From the NCBI GenBank assembly GCA_003224075.1, contig QHYF01000070.1, positions 1 to 17,684 on the forward strand: a stretch of DNA of 17,684 nt, read 5' to 3'. Below are positions 1 through 6,546 of this stretch, piece by piece. The notes beneath the pieces are model-generated. The model did no database searches. It had not been told where the DNA came from and saw only the letters and a program-made list of their open reading frames with translations. The stretch's first letter is position 1. The number at the start of each line of letters is the position of its first letter. Position numbers and translations under genes: made by a program. The DNA comes from Acidobacteriota bacterium. Lineage in GTDB: Bacteria > Acidobacteriota > Terriglobia > Acidiferrales > UBA7541.

Positions 1-1
1 C

Positions 2-199
2 CGGAGCTGGCGCGCGGCGATGTGGCTGGCTTCACCTTGGAATTGGTTCAACAACTACATTCTGCGCCGTGGGTTTCTCGACGGTTATCGAGGATGGGTC
101 ATCTCGCGGATGGCGGCGCGCGGCACGTGGCTGAAGTTCAAGAAACTGGGCGGGCTCATCGACGCTGAGCGGCGCGCCGCCGCAATCAGGACGTCATGA
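2..199 (+). CDS. Glycosyltransferase family 2, C-terminal fragment (5' end outside window)
   Basis: The open frame enters at base 2 and gives 65 residues to a TGA at 197-199. The residues include NWFNNYILRRGFLDGYRGWV and end in KFKKLGGLIDAERRAAAIRTS. The pattern of an aromatic-rich patch, 'RGFLDGYRGW', a short amphipathic stretch and then 'LKFKKL' is what I recognise from the C-terminus of GT2 enzymes of the WaaE/KdtX type, which add sugars to lipopolysaccharide core or related glycans at the inner face of the membrane. The catalytic GT-A domain lies upstream of the window, so substrate and family cannot be verified. The stop overlaps the next gene's ATG (ATGA at 196-199), which places it in one operon with the GT4 gene and methyltransferase. 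Confidence 0.7.
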   Translation, partial: RSWRAAMWLASPWNWFNNYILRRGFLDGYRGWVISRMAARGTWLKFKKLGGLIDAERRAAAIRTS

Positions 200-1287
200 A
201 AGTACTTTATGTGGACCTGGAACGCGAATGGCGCGGCGGACAGAGCCAGGCGCTGTTGACGCTACGCGGGCTGCGCGAACGCGGGCATCAGGCCGAGTTG
301 CTGGCGGCGCAGGATGCTCCGCTGGCGAAACGCGCGGCGGAAGCCGGGATTCCCGTGCATCAGGTTCCGAGGCTGGGATTGCGTGGCTGGGCCGCAAGGG
401 CGCTGCGCGGCCTCGTCACCCATGGAGGTTACGACGTTATCCATCTCAATGAGCCCCATGCGCTGACGGCGGCGTGGTTGGGAGGAGCCTGCAAAAAACT
501 GCCGGTGGTGCTGTCGCGCAGGATTGGATTTCCGCTGCGAAAGAATTGGGTTTCGCGAGCACGGTACGACGCGGTCCAAAGATTCGTAGCGAACAGCAAA
601 GATGTGGCGCAGAGCCTGATTGATTCAGGGATCCAGGCGGAAAGAATTTCGATCGTGAACGAAGGCGTGGAGATCCCGCCTTTGACTGTGCCAGAGCAAC
701 GAAGTAGCGCGCGAAAACGTTGGAGGGTCAAGGAAAATGAGTTTTTGTTTGGCTGCGTGAGTGTTTTTGTTCCGGAAAAAGGACAACGACACTTGATCCA
801 GGCGTTGCGGGCAGTGAGAGAGCTGCATCCGGAAGTGCGCCTTTTGCTGGCGGGAGACGGGCAATGCCGCGCGGAACTGGAGGCCCTTGCAAAGCAACTG
901 GGACAAACGGAAGCGGTGCTCTTCCCCGGATTCGTGAATGATGTCGCGCAGGTTTATGCTGCCCTCGATGCATTCGTCTTTCCTTCGGAATTCGAAGGCC
1001 TTGGAACCGCCTTGCAGGCCGCCATGGCCGCGGGCCTGCCTTGCATTTCGACGAAGCGCGGAGCGTTGGCGGAAGTGGTTGATCCCGAGCGAACTGCGCT
1101 GGTCGTGGAACCCAATGGAGTGGAATTTGCTGCCGCGATGCTGCGGGTGATTAATGATGATGGGATTCGAAGAAAACTTAGCGAGGCCGGCCGTTGCGAG
1201 GTTAAGCGGAGATTTTCGGCGGCGCGCATGGTTGAAAACACGATCCGCGTTTACGAGGATGCGCTCAAGAAATGGCGGGTGCCATGA
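196..1287 (+). CDS. GT4-type glycosyltransferase (GT-B fold)
   Basis: This 363-residue protein has the usual length and layout of a retaining GT-B enzyme. An N-terminal acceptor domain carries the glycine loop WRGGQ (12-16). The C-terminal nucleotide-sugar domain has EKG (194-196, conserved Lys), LLLAGDGQCR (217-225), PGFVNDV and PSEFEGLG (263-270). It probably adds one sugar during LPS or exopolysaccharide assembly at the cytoplasmic membrane; donor and acceptor are unknown. The ATG at 196 has AGGA five bases upstream and overlaps the upstream GT2 stop by four bases, so translation is probably coupled. One oddity: in the family's E-x7-E signature the first Glu (E267) is present, but the second position is Ala (A275). 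This may mark a subfamily rather than loss of activity. Confidence 0.88.
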   Translation: MKVLYVDLEREWRGGQSQALLTLRGLRERGHQAELLAAQDAPLAKRAAEAGIPVHQVPRLGLRGWAARALRGLVTHGGYDVIHLNEPHALTAAWLGGACKKLPVVLSRRIGFPLRKNWVSRARYDAVQRFVANSKDVAQSLIDSGIQAERISIVNEGVEIPPLTVPEQRSSARKRWRVKENEFLFGCVSVFVPEKGQRHLIQALRAVRELHPEVRLLLAGDGQCRAELEALAKQLGQTEAVLFPGFVNDVAQVYAALDAFVFPSEFEGLGTALQAAMAAGLPCISTKRGALAEVVDPERTALVVEPNGVEFAAAMLRVINDDGIRRKLSEAGRCEVKRRFSAARMVENTIRVYEDALKKWRVP

Positions 1288-2030
1288 ATCCCCCGGAACT
1301 CACCGTGGTTCAGCAGGCGGTCTTGAAGCGCATGCTAACGCTTGAATTGCCGTCAGGAGCGCGAGTGCTTGATGCGCCATGTGGCGGAACCGCAGCGCTC
1401 ACTCTGGCGCTGATCGAGCGGGGATTTGACGCGGTTGGCGCGGATGTCGATGCAGAAGCTGAAACCCGCCTCGGCCAGGCCTTCGCGAAAGTGAATCTGG
1501 ACGAGGCGTTCCCGTGGCCAGATGGGACATTTGATGTGACCATTTCAACCGAGGGAATCGAGCATTTAGAAAATCATTTTTTGTTTCTGCGCGAGATGTG
1601 CCGCATTCTCAAGCCGAGCGGGCTGCTCATTCTCAGCACCCCGAACATCACGGCACTGCGTTCGCGCGTGCGATTTTTTGGCAGCGGCTTCTTCGGCCGC
1701 GACGCGCTCCCTCTGAACGAAACTGCGCGGCATCCGCTTCATCACGTCGGTCTCGCGACTTTCCCCGAACTGCGTTATGAACTGCATAATTCCGGCTTCC
1801 GGCTAGCGGAAGTTCGCCACACGCACATCAAGCCTGTCAGCTATCTCTACGCAATCTATGCGCCCTGGATGTGGCTGTATACGCGCATCGCTTTCCGCAA
1901 AGAAAAAGACGACGCACAGCGAGAAAGAAACAAGGAAATTCTCGCGACGCTTCTCTCCCCCTCTGTCCTCTTCGGAGAATGTCTGATGCTAATCGCAAGA
2001 AAGAGTGAGGGGCATATCGCGAAAAGATGA
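1272..2030 (+). CDS. Class I SAM-dependent methyltransferase
   Basis: This is a 252-residue Rossmann-fold methyltransferase of the Methyltransf_11/23 type. Counting from the Met at 1284, motif I is VLDAPCGG (28-35), the acidic end of strand 2 is ADVD (53-56), and the post-motif FDVTISTEGIEHL (83-95) and LKPSGLLILSTPN (109-121) follow in the usual order. Its place directly after two glycosyltransferases suggests that it methylates a sugar or lipid-linked glycan; no residue fixes the acceptor. Two in-frame starts are possible. The ATG at 1272 has GAGG about 13 bases upstream. The ATG at 1284 would recreate the ATGA overlap seen at the previous junction, but has only a weak GGCGGG. The C-terminal third contains an aromatic stretch (YLYAIYAPWMWLYTRIAF) that may sit on the membrane. 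Confidence 0.88.
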   Translation: MAGAMNPPELTVVQQAVLKRMLTLELPSGARVLDAPCGGTAALTLALIERGFDAVGADVDAEAETRLGQAFAKVNLDEAFPWPDGTFDVTISTEGIEHLENHFLFLREMCRILKPSGLLILSTPNITALRSRVRFFGSGFFGRDALPLNETARHPLHHVGLATFPELRYELHNSGFRLAEVRHTHIKPVSYLYAIYAPWMWLYTRIAFRKEKDDAQRERNKEILATLLSPSVLFGECLMLIARKSEGHIAKR

Positions 2031-2043
2031 GCCTTCAAAAAGA

Positions 2044-2087
2044 CTGAAGCGCTTGGCAGCTTCTATTTGGTCCGCCAAGCGCTTCAG
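2044..2087. terminator. Shared hairpin terminator between convergent operons
   Basis: A perfect 14-bp inverted repeat lies at 2044-2057 and 2074-2087 (CTGAAGCGCTTGGC and its complement) with a 16-base loop. It sits between the methyltransferase stop (2030, + strand) and the PilZ stop (2172, - strand). Read on the minus strand the stem is followed by TCTTTTT, a good T-tract; on the plus strand it is followed by a weaker pyrimidine run. It most likely ends transcription from both sides, more efficiently for the PilZ operon. Confidence 0.8.
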
Positions 2088-2171
2088 GCCTTCTTATAAT
2101 TCTTGCACCAGTAATCTGTCTTCTCTTGTTCCAGGCGTTTCCCTCCTATCCGCTCGCCGTTGGACGTCAAG

Positions 2172-2489
2172 CTATCTTGGGGATTGAACTACCCATCGCC
2201 CTTGCGGCTGGAGGAACTCCACGCCAATGGCAAAGCCTTCGCCTTGCAATGGCTGGCAGTAAGCTACTCTTGCCGAGGAGCGAAAGTCTCCGGTGCACGA
2301 GGCGAATATCAGCTTCTCGTGTTGTTCCCAACGGCGCGTACTCACCACACGCGCGCCACGCGCGCTCACGTTCTCCGTAAAAGTCGATTCCGAACCTGGC
2401 GCCAGTCGATGGCCGTCGATGAACACAGGGATTTCCATGGGGATCCGTTTTTCGGCGCGATGAAACGTAAATTTCGTCCTGAGAGGCAT
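2172..2489 (-). CDS. PilZ-domain cyclic-di-GMP receptor
   Basis: This 105-residue single-domain protein has the two PilZ ligand motifs. The first is RAEKR (RxxxR, 11-15) near the N-terminus, and the second is NVSARG ([D/N]xSxxG, 40-45). The end of the beta-barrel reads FAIGVEFLQP (86-95). Both motifs needed for cyclic-di-GMP binding look intact. Its gene starts 15 bases after the stop of the upstream diguanylate cyclase, and its GAGGA ribosome-binding sequence overlaps that TGA, so synthase and receptor are probably co-transcribed and perhaps translationally linked. The output is unknown: there is no effector domain, so it would act by binding a partner. Its short C-terminus (WVVQSPR) has no membrane segment. 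Confidence 0.88.
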   Translation of the reverse strand: MPLRTKFTFHRAEKRIPMEIPVFIDGHRLAPGSESTFTENVSARGARVVSTRRWEQHEKLIFASCTGDFRSSARVAYCQPLQGEGFAIGVEFLQPQGRWVVQSPR

Positions 2490-2504
2490 GTCGAATGTTC
2501 ATCC

Positions 2505-3863
2505 TCACAGGCACGCGGCAATACGCGTGAGATTTTGTATGCTGCTTCCGCTGCGGTGCTTCATGGCATAAAGGGCGCGGTCAGCGGCACCGAGAAGTTT
2601 TTCGGGGGAATCACCATCCTCCGGGAAAGCAGCGACACCGGCGCTGACGGAGAGCGCGGGCGGTTCCGTCTCCGCGGCCAGCCGCTCACGGATTCGGGAA
2701 ACGACGCGCGAAGCAAGGTCCTTGCCGGCTTCGGGTAGGACAAGAGCGAATTCATCGCCGCCGTATCGCGCGGCCGTGTCAATCGCGCGGGAATGGTTGC
2801 GCAGAATCTTCCCGAGGCGCACCAGCGCGCGGCTGCCGGTGAGGTGTCCGTAATGGTCATTGATGGTCTTGAGCCCGTCCATATCGAGAAGCACGATGCT
2901 GAACGAGCGCTGCGTGCGACGCGAGCGGTCCAATTCCGCTTCCAAGACGCTGATGAGGCGGCGGTAATTCGCTAGGCCAGTGAGCGGATCGCTTACGGCC
3001 ATCGAGCGCACCTGCTCGAAGAGGCGGGCCTGATCCAACAAAGCGCCAGAAAGCATGACGACATAGCTGAGCGTCTTGCTCAACTCCGCCAAAAAGAACG
3101 GTCCATCGAAGAGCTGCCGCGAGAATGCGGCCGACAGATGGCAGATGACGTTAAGTGAAGCCACCAGAAAGAGCGAATAGTCGAAAACACTTGCACTGCT
3201 TTTCTTGTCCTTGTCATTCTTGAGGCGGTTGCGAAAGCAGGCTGCGGCGGCCAGGAACAGAGCCGCGGGAAGCAGATCCCACGGGCGAGACAGCAGATTC
3301 CCGGCACGTGCAAGCGGTGCTGCGGGTGCAGCCAGAAACGCCGCACTCGTCAGATAGACGGCGAGCGCGACGACCAGCAGCGCGGCGGCGGTTTCCTTGC
3401 TGGGCTGCCGAGCGGTTGGCATGTAGCGTTCGACCGCGATGGCAGCGAGCAACAGAACCGCGAGCACTGTGCGGCTGACCATCCAACCCACGGGGACGCC
3501 TGAAAGAGCGGCGGGGCCGATGGCCAGAACACTGTTCAGATTGAAATAGCCGACCGTCTCAATGATCCCAGAAAGTACAAAACCAAAGGCCAGGATCAGC
3601 GCAGTGCGATCGTGCGTGGCGCGAAACCGGACCAAGGCATTAGCGGCATAGCAGAAACTGAGGAGGGTGCCTCCAATTTCGAGATACAGATAGGCCTGAG
3701 GGGAGCCACCAATGCTGGTCTGCCGCAGATACAGAATCCCTGCAAGAAAGATGACAAAAACCGTCCAGCCGGAGGAGATGAGGAGTCGCGAGCGGAGGTT
3801 CTGCGCAGGGGGCAATGTGCGGTCACCCCGGAGAAACCCGACGATATTGGCCCAAGCACCCAC
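2505..3863 (-). CDS. Membrane diguanylate cyclase (multi-TM sensor + GGDEF)
   Basis: This 452-residue protein would make cyclic-di-GMP from two GTP. Residues about 30-275 form seven or eight hydrophobic helices, a MASE-like integral membrane sensor whose exact family I cannot name. A short linker (DQARLFEQVRSMAVSD) leads into the GGDEF domain: DPLTGLANYRR (292-302), metal Asp in LLDMDG (D327), NDHYGH (335-340), active loop RYGGDEF (366-372) and SVSAGVA (405-411). The product-inhibition site RxxD (RAID, 359-362) is five residues before GGDEF, so both activity and feedback inhibition should be intact. The start is a GTG at 3863, preceded by a G-rich GGGGGGAT. It forms a two-gene operon with the PilZ gene downstream. 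Confidence 0.93.
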   Translation of the reverse strand: MGAWANIVGFLRGDRTLPPAQNLRSRLLISSGWTVFVIFLAGILYLRQTSIGGSPQAYLYLEIGGTLLSFCYAANALVRFRATHDRTALILAFGFVLSGIIETVGYFNLNSVLAIGPAALSGVPVGWMVSRTVLAVLLLAAIAVERYMPTARQPSKETAAALLVVALAVYLTSAAFLAAPAAPLARAGNLLSRPWDLLPAALFLAAAACFRNRLKNDKDKKSSASVFDYSLFLVASLNVICHLSAAFSRQLFDGPFFLAELSKTLSYVVMLSGALLDQARLFEQVRSMAVSDPLTGLANYRRLISVLEAELDRSRRTQRSFSIVLLDMDGLKTINDHYGHLTGSRALVRLGKILRNHSRAIDTAARYGGDEFALVLPEAGKDLASRVVSRIRERLAAETEPPALSVSAGVAAFPEDGDSPEKLLGAADRALYAMKHRSGSSIQNLTRIAACL

Positions 3864-4178
3864 GAAATCCCCCCAAATACCGAAGAAAAACTAGCCACTG
3901 CCAGGGAATGCAAGTTTATGACCTTTTTCTCATGGAAATGCAGGTTTGTAAGATACTGAAAATAAATCTATTACAGTCGGGCCAAGGAAGAAGTCGAGAC
4001 TTAGCCGAAGGGAACGAGACACACGCGTCCTGTCCAGGTTGTTGGAATAGAGCTCTATCGTTTTTGTTTCGTTAGAGTTACCTTGGGGACAGGCAGTATC
4101 ACCGAAAATTCGGAGGCTGTCTCACTCTGAGACAGTCTCACATCCTGAAACATTTACGTACCTACATTCCCGGAGCGT
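3864..4178. other. Intergenic region without a gene; contains a short palindrome
   Basis: These 315 bases separate the diguanylate cyclase start from the CDGSH gene's stop. No reading frame in it looks like protein, and I found no cyclic-di-GMP riboswitch core. It contains an AT-rich stretch near 3920-3970, CCGAA/TTCGG arms at 4102-4113, and a clear palindrome at 4113-4139 (listed separately). It should carry the promoter of the cyclase operon, but I cannot place convincing -35/-10 hexamers. Confidence 0.6.
4113..4139. repeat. Inverted repeat TGTCTCA-n3-TGAGACA
   Basis: The arms CTGTCTCA (4117-4124) and TGAGACAG (4128-4135) are perfect with a 3-base loop. After one G-T position the pairing continues for three more base pairs to 4113/4139. 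It could be a regulator operator for the cyclase operon or a hairpin terminating the CDGSH transcript. There is no good T-tract on the minus strand, so an operator is at least as likely. Confidence 0.5.
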
Positions 4179-4412
4179 CTACAGCTTTGGCTTGGGCACC
4201 GGGAGTTCGCGCGCGGCGACCGTGTCAGTGAATCCACATGTTTTATGCGAGCCGTCACAGAAAGGCTTGTTGGAGGAATGGCCGCAGCGGCACAGGCTGA
4301 TGGTCGTGCGTCCCGACAGGCCAAAGGATTTTCCTTCGGGATCGACGACTTCGAAATCGTCTTCCACACGGATGGATCCGTTGTGATTGACCGTGATTCT
4401 TGTCGCTGCCAT
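4179..4412 (-). CDS. CDGSH-type iron-sulfur protein (mitoNEET-like)
   Basis: This 77-residue protein matches the CDGSH signature exactly: C41-x-C43-x2-S-x3-P-x-C52-D-G-S-H56. Three Cys and one His ligate a redox-active, transferable 2Fe-2S cluster. The N-terminal half (ITVNHNGSIRVEDDFEVVD) is the usual small beta-domain with a 'nGpirV'-like strand. There is no membrane anchor, so it should be cytosolic. A strong AGGAGA lies five bases before the ATG. It is 122 bases downstream of the MoeZ-like gene on the same strand and may be the last gene of the cysteine locus. That suggests a role in iron-sulfur or sulfur handling, but this is inferred from position only. Confidence 0.93.
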   Translation of the reverse strand: MAATRITVNHNGSIRVEDDFEVVDPEGKSFGLSGRTTISLCRCGHSSNKPFCDGSHKTCGFTDTVAARELPVPKPKL

Positions 4413-4534
4413 TTTCTCTCCTGGAGATGAGAGAGTATGCCTTCACTCCAACGAACCGACAAGGAGAAACGTAATGCGCCCGGACCCGGTCCAGGCACTC
4501 TCATTCCACAATCTACAGGAGTTCCGAAAACGAA

Positions 4535-5656
4535 TCAGTACTTTGGAACGGATGGATCAACCTCGTCGGACCACGCGAGGATGCCACCCTTCAGGTTGAG
4601 AATTTTGCGGAAACCGGCTTTGCGCAAGAAGTCCACGGCCTCGGCGGAGCGCTTCCCGCTGCGGCAATGCGCCACAATTTCCCGCGACGAATCCAGCTCG
4701 CAGACGCGTCGTGTCAACTCGCCAAGCGGGATCAGGTGGCCCTTAAGATTGCAGATCTTCAGATCGCGTGGCGTAATCTCCGGCACCTGCACCGACGGGC
4801 CGGGAGCTTCTTCGCCGCGAACGCCGCAAAATTCGTAGTAATCGATGAGTTTGTTAATCGTGCGATGCGTGCCGCACATGGGGCAGTTCGGGTTCTTGCG
4901 CAGCTTGAGCTCGCGGAATTTCATTCCCAGTGCGTCGAACAGGAGCAAGCGGCCAATGAGATTGTCCCCACGGCCGAGAATGAGCTTGATTGTTTCCATC
5001 GCCTGGATCGAGCCAACGATTCCGGGCAAAACGCCGAGCACTCCGCCTTCCGCGCAGGACGGCACGAGTCCCGGTGGAGGCGGTTCGGGATAGAGGCAGC
5101 GGTAGCACGGCCCGTCGGGCATGCCGAAAACGCTGACTTGCCCTTCGAACCGGAAAATCGAGCCGTACACGTTGGGCTTACCGAGCAGAATGCACGCGTC
5201 ATTCACGAGGTAGCGAGTCGGAAAATTGTCCGTGCCGTCCACGATGATATCGAAGTCTTTGAACAGATCGAGGGCGTTGGCGCTGGTCAACTGTGTTTCG
5301 AACGACTCGATCTGGATATCAGGATTGAGGTTCGAAAGGCGCGCCCGGGCGGCCTGGCTCTTGGGCTTGCCCACATCGCTGCTGCCAAAGGTGACTTGGC
5401 GCTGGAGATTTGTGAAGTCGACGACATCAAAGTCAACCAAGCCAAGCTTACCGACACCCGCGGCCGCAAGATACAGGCCAAGCGGCGCGCCAAGTCCGCC
5501 CGTGCCGATGAGCAGGACTTTGGCGTTTTTCAGCTTGAGCTGCCCCTCCATGCCGACTTCCGGCATGATAAGGTGGCGGCTGTATCGCAGAATTTCTTCA
5601 TTCGAAAGGCCCGCGGCCGGTTTAGAGCCGGTCGGCGGCTGTGCTGTGGTGGCCAT
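4535..5656 (-). CDS. moeZ: MoeZ/MoeB-type sulfur-carrier activating enzyme with shortened rhodanese domain
   Basis: This E1-like enzyme (373 residues from the chosen start) adenylates the C-terminal GlyGly of a ubiquitin-like sulfur carrier and helps convert it to a thiocarboxylate. Visible features are the ATP loop GTGGLG (51-56), VDGTDNFPTR (139-148), zinc pairs C184-x2-C187 and C258-x2-C261, PSCAEGGVLG with the candidate catalytic C201, and the rhodanese loop CRSGKRS with C331. The rhodanese domain normally has a strand ending in a D-V-R-E-type motif before 'ICNLKGHLIPLGEL'. Here ITPRDLK runs straight into it, so about 20-25 residues are missing. The start at 5656 (MATTAQ) follows GAGGAG and a purine run; a start at 5677 (MRSEKKK) would overlap the cysO stop as TAATG. 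Its neighbours cysO, mec and cysM fix the partner as CysO. Confidence 0.9.
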   Translation of the reverse strand: MATTAQPPTGSKPAAGLSNEEILRYSRHLIMPEVGMEGQLKLKNAKVLLIGTGGLGAPLGLYLAAAGVGKLGLVDFDVVDFTNLQRQVTFGSSDVGKPKSQAARARLSNLNPDIQIESFETQLTSANALDLFKDFDIIVDGTDNFPTRYLVNDACILLGKPNVYGSIFRFEGQVSVFGMPDGPCYRCLYPEPPPPGLVPSCAEGGVLGVLPGIVGSIQAMETIKLILGRGDNLIGRLLLFDALGMKFRELKLRKNPNCPMCGTHRTINKLIDYYEFCGVRGEEAPGPSVQVPEITPRDLKICNLKGHLIPLGELTRRVCELDSSREIVAHCRSGKRSAEAVDFLRKAGFRKILNLKGGILAWSDEVDPSVPKY

Positions 5657-5676
5657 TTTCTTCTTCTCACTCCTCA

Positions 5677-6024
5677 TTACGATGCGGCTGCGTCCAGGAA
5701 ACCGAAGAGAGGTTCCTCGCCTCGCTCGCAATGACGGTTGTAGCCCTCAACCCCTCCGGCGATGGACGGAATGATGCTGATGGTGTCGCCATCCTTTGTG
5801 GGCGTGTTCTCCTTCGCCAGATAGCGAATGTCTTCGTCGTTCACATACACGTTGACGAAGCTGCGCAGCTTGCCATCTTCGGTAAACAGATGCTTGCGCA
5901 GATCGGCAAATTCGGTCGTCAGACGGCCGAGCGCCTCCCCAACGGTTCGGACGTTGAACTCCGCTGAGTCCCGCTTTCCCGCATAGGACCGGAGCGGCGA
6001 TGGGATCATCACTTTCACGGGCAT
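5677..6024 (-). CDS. cysO: CysO-like ubiquitin-fold sulfur carrier with extended C-terminus
   Basis: This is a small MoaD/ThiS-fold carrier. After MoeZ-type activation its C-terminal glycine would hold a thiocarboxylate used by CysM to build cysteine. Residues 1-91 resemble mycobacterial CysO closely, including SFVNVYVNDEDIRYL (55-69), DGDTISIIPSIAGG (78-91) and the terminal GlyGly. Family members normally stop at or near GlyGly. This frame continues for 24 more residues (92-115), through repeat-like DNA, to a TAA at 5677-5679. The tail would have to be removed before the carrier could work, unless the annotated end is misleading, for example through recent repeat insertion. The ATG at 6024 has GGAG eight bases upstream; longer upstream starts lack family similarity. 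Confidence 0.9.
   Translation of the reverse strand: MPVKVMIPSPLRSYAGKRDSAEFNVRTVGEALGRLTTEFADLRKHLFTEDGKLRSFVNVYVNDEDIRYLAKENTPTKDGDTISIIPSIAGGVEGYNRHCERGEEPLFGFLDAAAS
5698..5740. repeat. Fragment of a dispersed 'ATTGCGAGCGA'-type repeat inside the cysO tail
   Basis: On the minus strand the DNA reads CGTCATTGCGAGCGAGGCGA and continues as GGAACCTCTC. This resembles a dispersed intergenic repeat of Acidobacteriota and related genomes, whose accidental translations read like 'RHCERSEESLF' on one strand and 'RFLASLGMT' on the other. Both readings occur here: RHCERGEEPLF in the cysO frame, and RFLASLAMT in the plus-strand frame near 5712-5738. No second copy occurs in this window. The family assignment is from memory of such repeats, not from a search. 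Confidence 0.6.
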
Positions 6025-6055
6025 TTCATTTCTCCAGTGCTTTGGAGCCGCCGGG

Positions 6056-6544
6056 CTAGACCGCAGCACGGTGGCGAATCTCAATCCCTTCGGGCGAAAA
6101 TCCTTCGCGGTTGTCAGTCAAGCGCCAGGAGGTCATGTCCTGTGGCGCGCCTTTTTGCACGCTCACGATGATGTAGCTGTACCACGGCCAGGCATGATCG
6201 CGGTCATACTGGCTGGGGCGCGCCGGATGGTCCGGGTGGGAATGATACCAGCCGACCACATCGAGTCCGTGCTCGCGCGCGGCTTTTTCGGCGGCGCGCA
6301 CGTCGTCCGCAGTGACTGAAAAACGGTTATGCGGAGAGTCGTCGCGGCGATTGACCAGCGGAAGGAGCTCGAGAATCTCCCGCTCAGCATTCAGCGCATC
6401 TTTGTTGGGGTCGCTCCCGGCAACTACGCCGGAGTCTCGTCCGAGCAGCGCGCCACAGCATTCATGCGGGTAGGTCTCCGCGCCATGCGCGCGGATTTTT
6501 TCCACCAGGCGCCCGCTGATCCAAATTGTGGGCTCGTCCGCCAT
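6056..6544 (-). CDS. mec: Mec-type JAMM metalloprotease (CysO-cysteine peptidase)
   Basis: This 162-residue JAB1/MPN+ zinc peptidase has every active-site element: the upstream Glu in PHECCG (E28), then HSHPDHPARPSQYD, that is H101-x-H103-x7-S111-x2-D114. In Mycobacterium tuberculosis the homologous Mec+ hydrolyses the CysO-cysteine adduct to release cysteine and regenerate CysO. Its place between cysM and cysO gives it the same role here. A loop of about 25 residues (roughly 45-70) separates the catalytic Glu strand from the next element. The start at 6544 (MADEP) is two bases after the cysM stop with AAGAG just upstream. A TTG at 6562 would lengthen it by six residues and overlap cysM, but is less likely. 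Confidence 0.93.
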   Translation of the reverse strand: MADEPTIWISGRLVEKIRAHGAETYPHECCGALLGRDSGVVAGSDPNKDALNAEREILELLPLVNRRDDSPHNRFSVTADDVRAAEKAAREHGLDVVGWYHSHPDHPARPSQYDRDHAWPWYSYIIVSVQKGAPQDMTSWRLTDNREGFSPEGIEIRHRAAV

Positions 6545-6546
6545 AT

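Noticed and set aside
2160..2738. Plus-strand frame of 192 codons across the PilZ and GGDEF region
   Set aside because: The minus strand encodes clear PilZ and GGDEF motifs here, while this translation is low in hydrophobic residues and unstructured.
3864..4178. A cyclic-di-GMP riboswitch upstream of the diguanylate cyclase
   Set aside because: I looked on both strands for the conserved GEMM core and paired arms and found none.
5657..5731. MoeZ start at 5731 or at 5677
   Set aside because: The 5731 start reads through the repeat fragment inside cysO. The 5677 start (TAATG overlap) is possible but has only a weak upstream site; 5656 has a nearby purine-rich GAGGAG region.
4667..5734. Long open frame on the plus strand, 355 codons
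   Set aside because: It runs antisense to the MoeZ-like gene across its whole length and its translation (rich in Ala, Arg, His) shows no domain; the minus-strand product has every catalytic motif.
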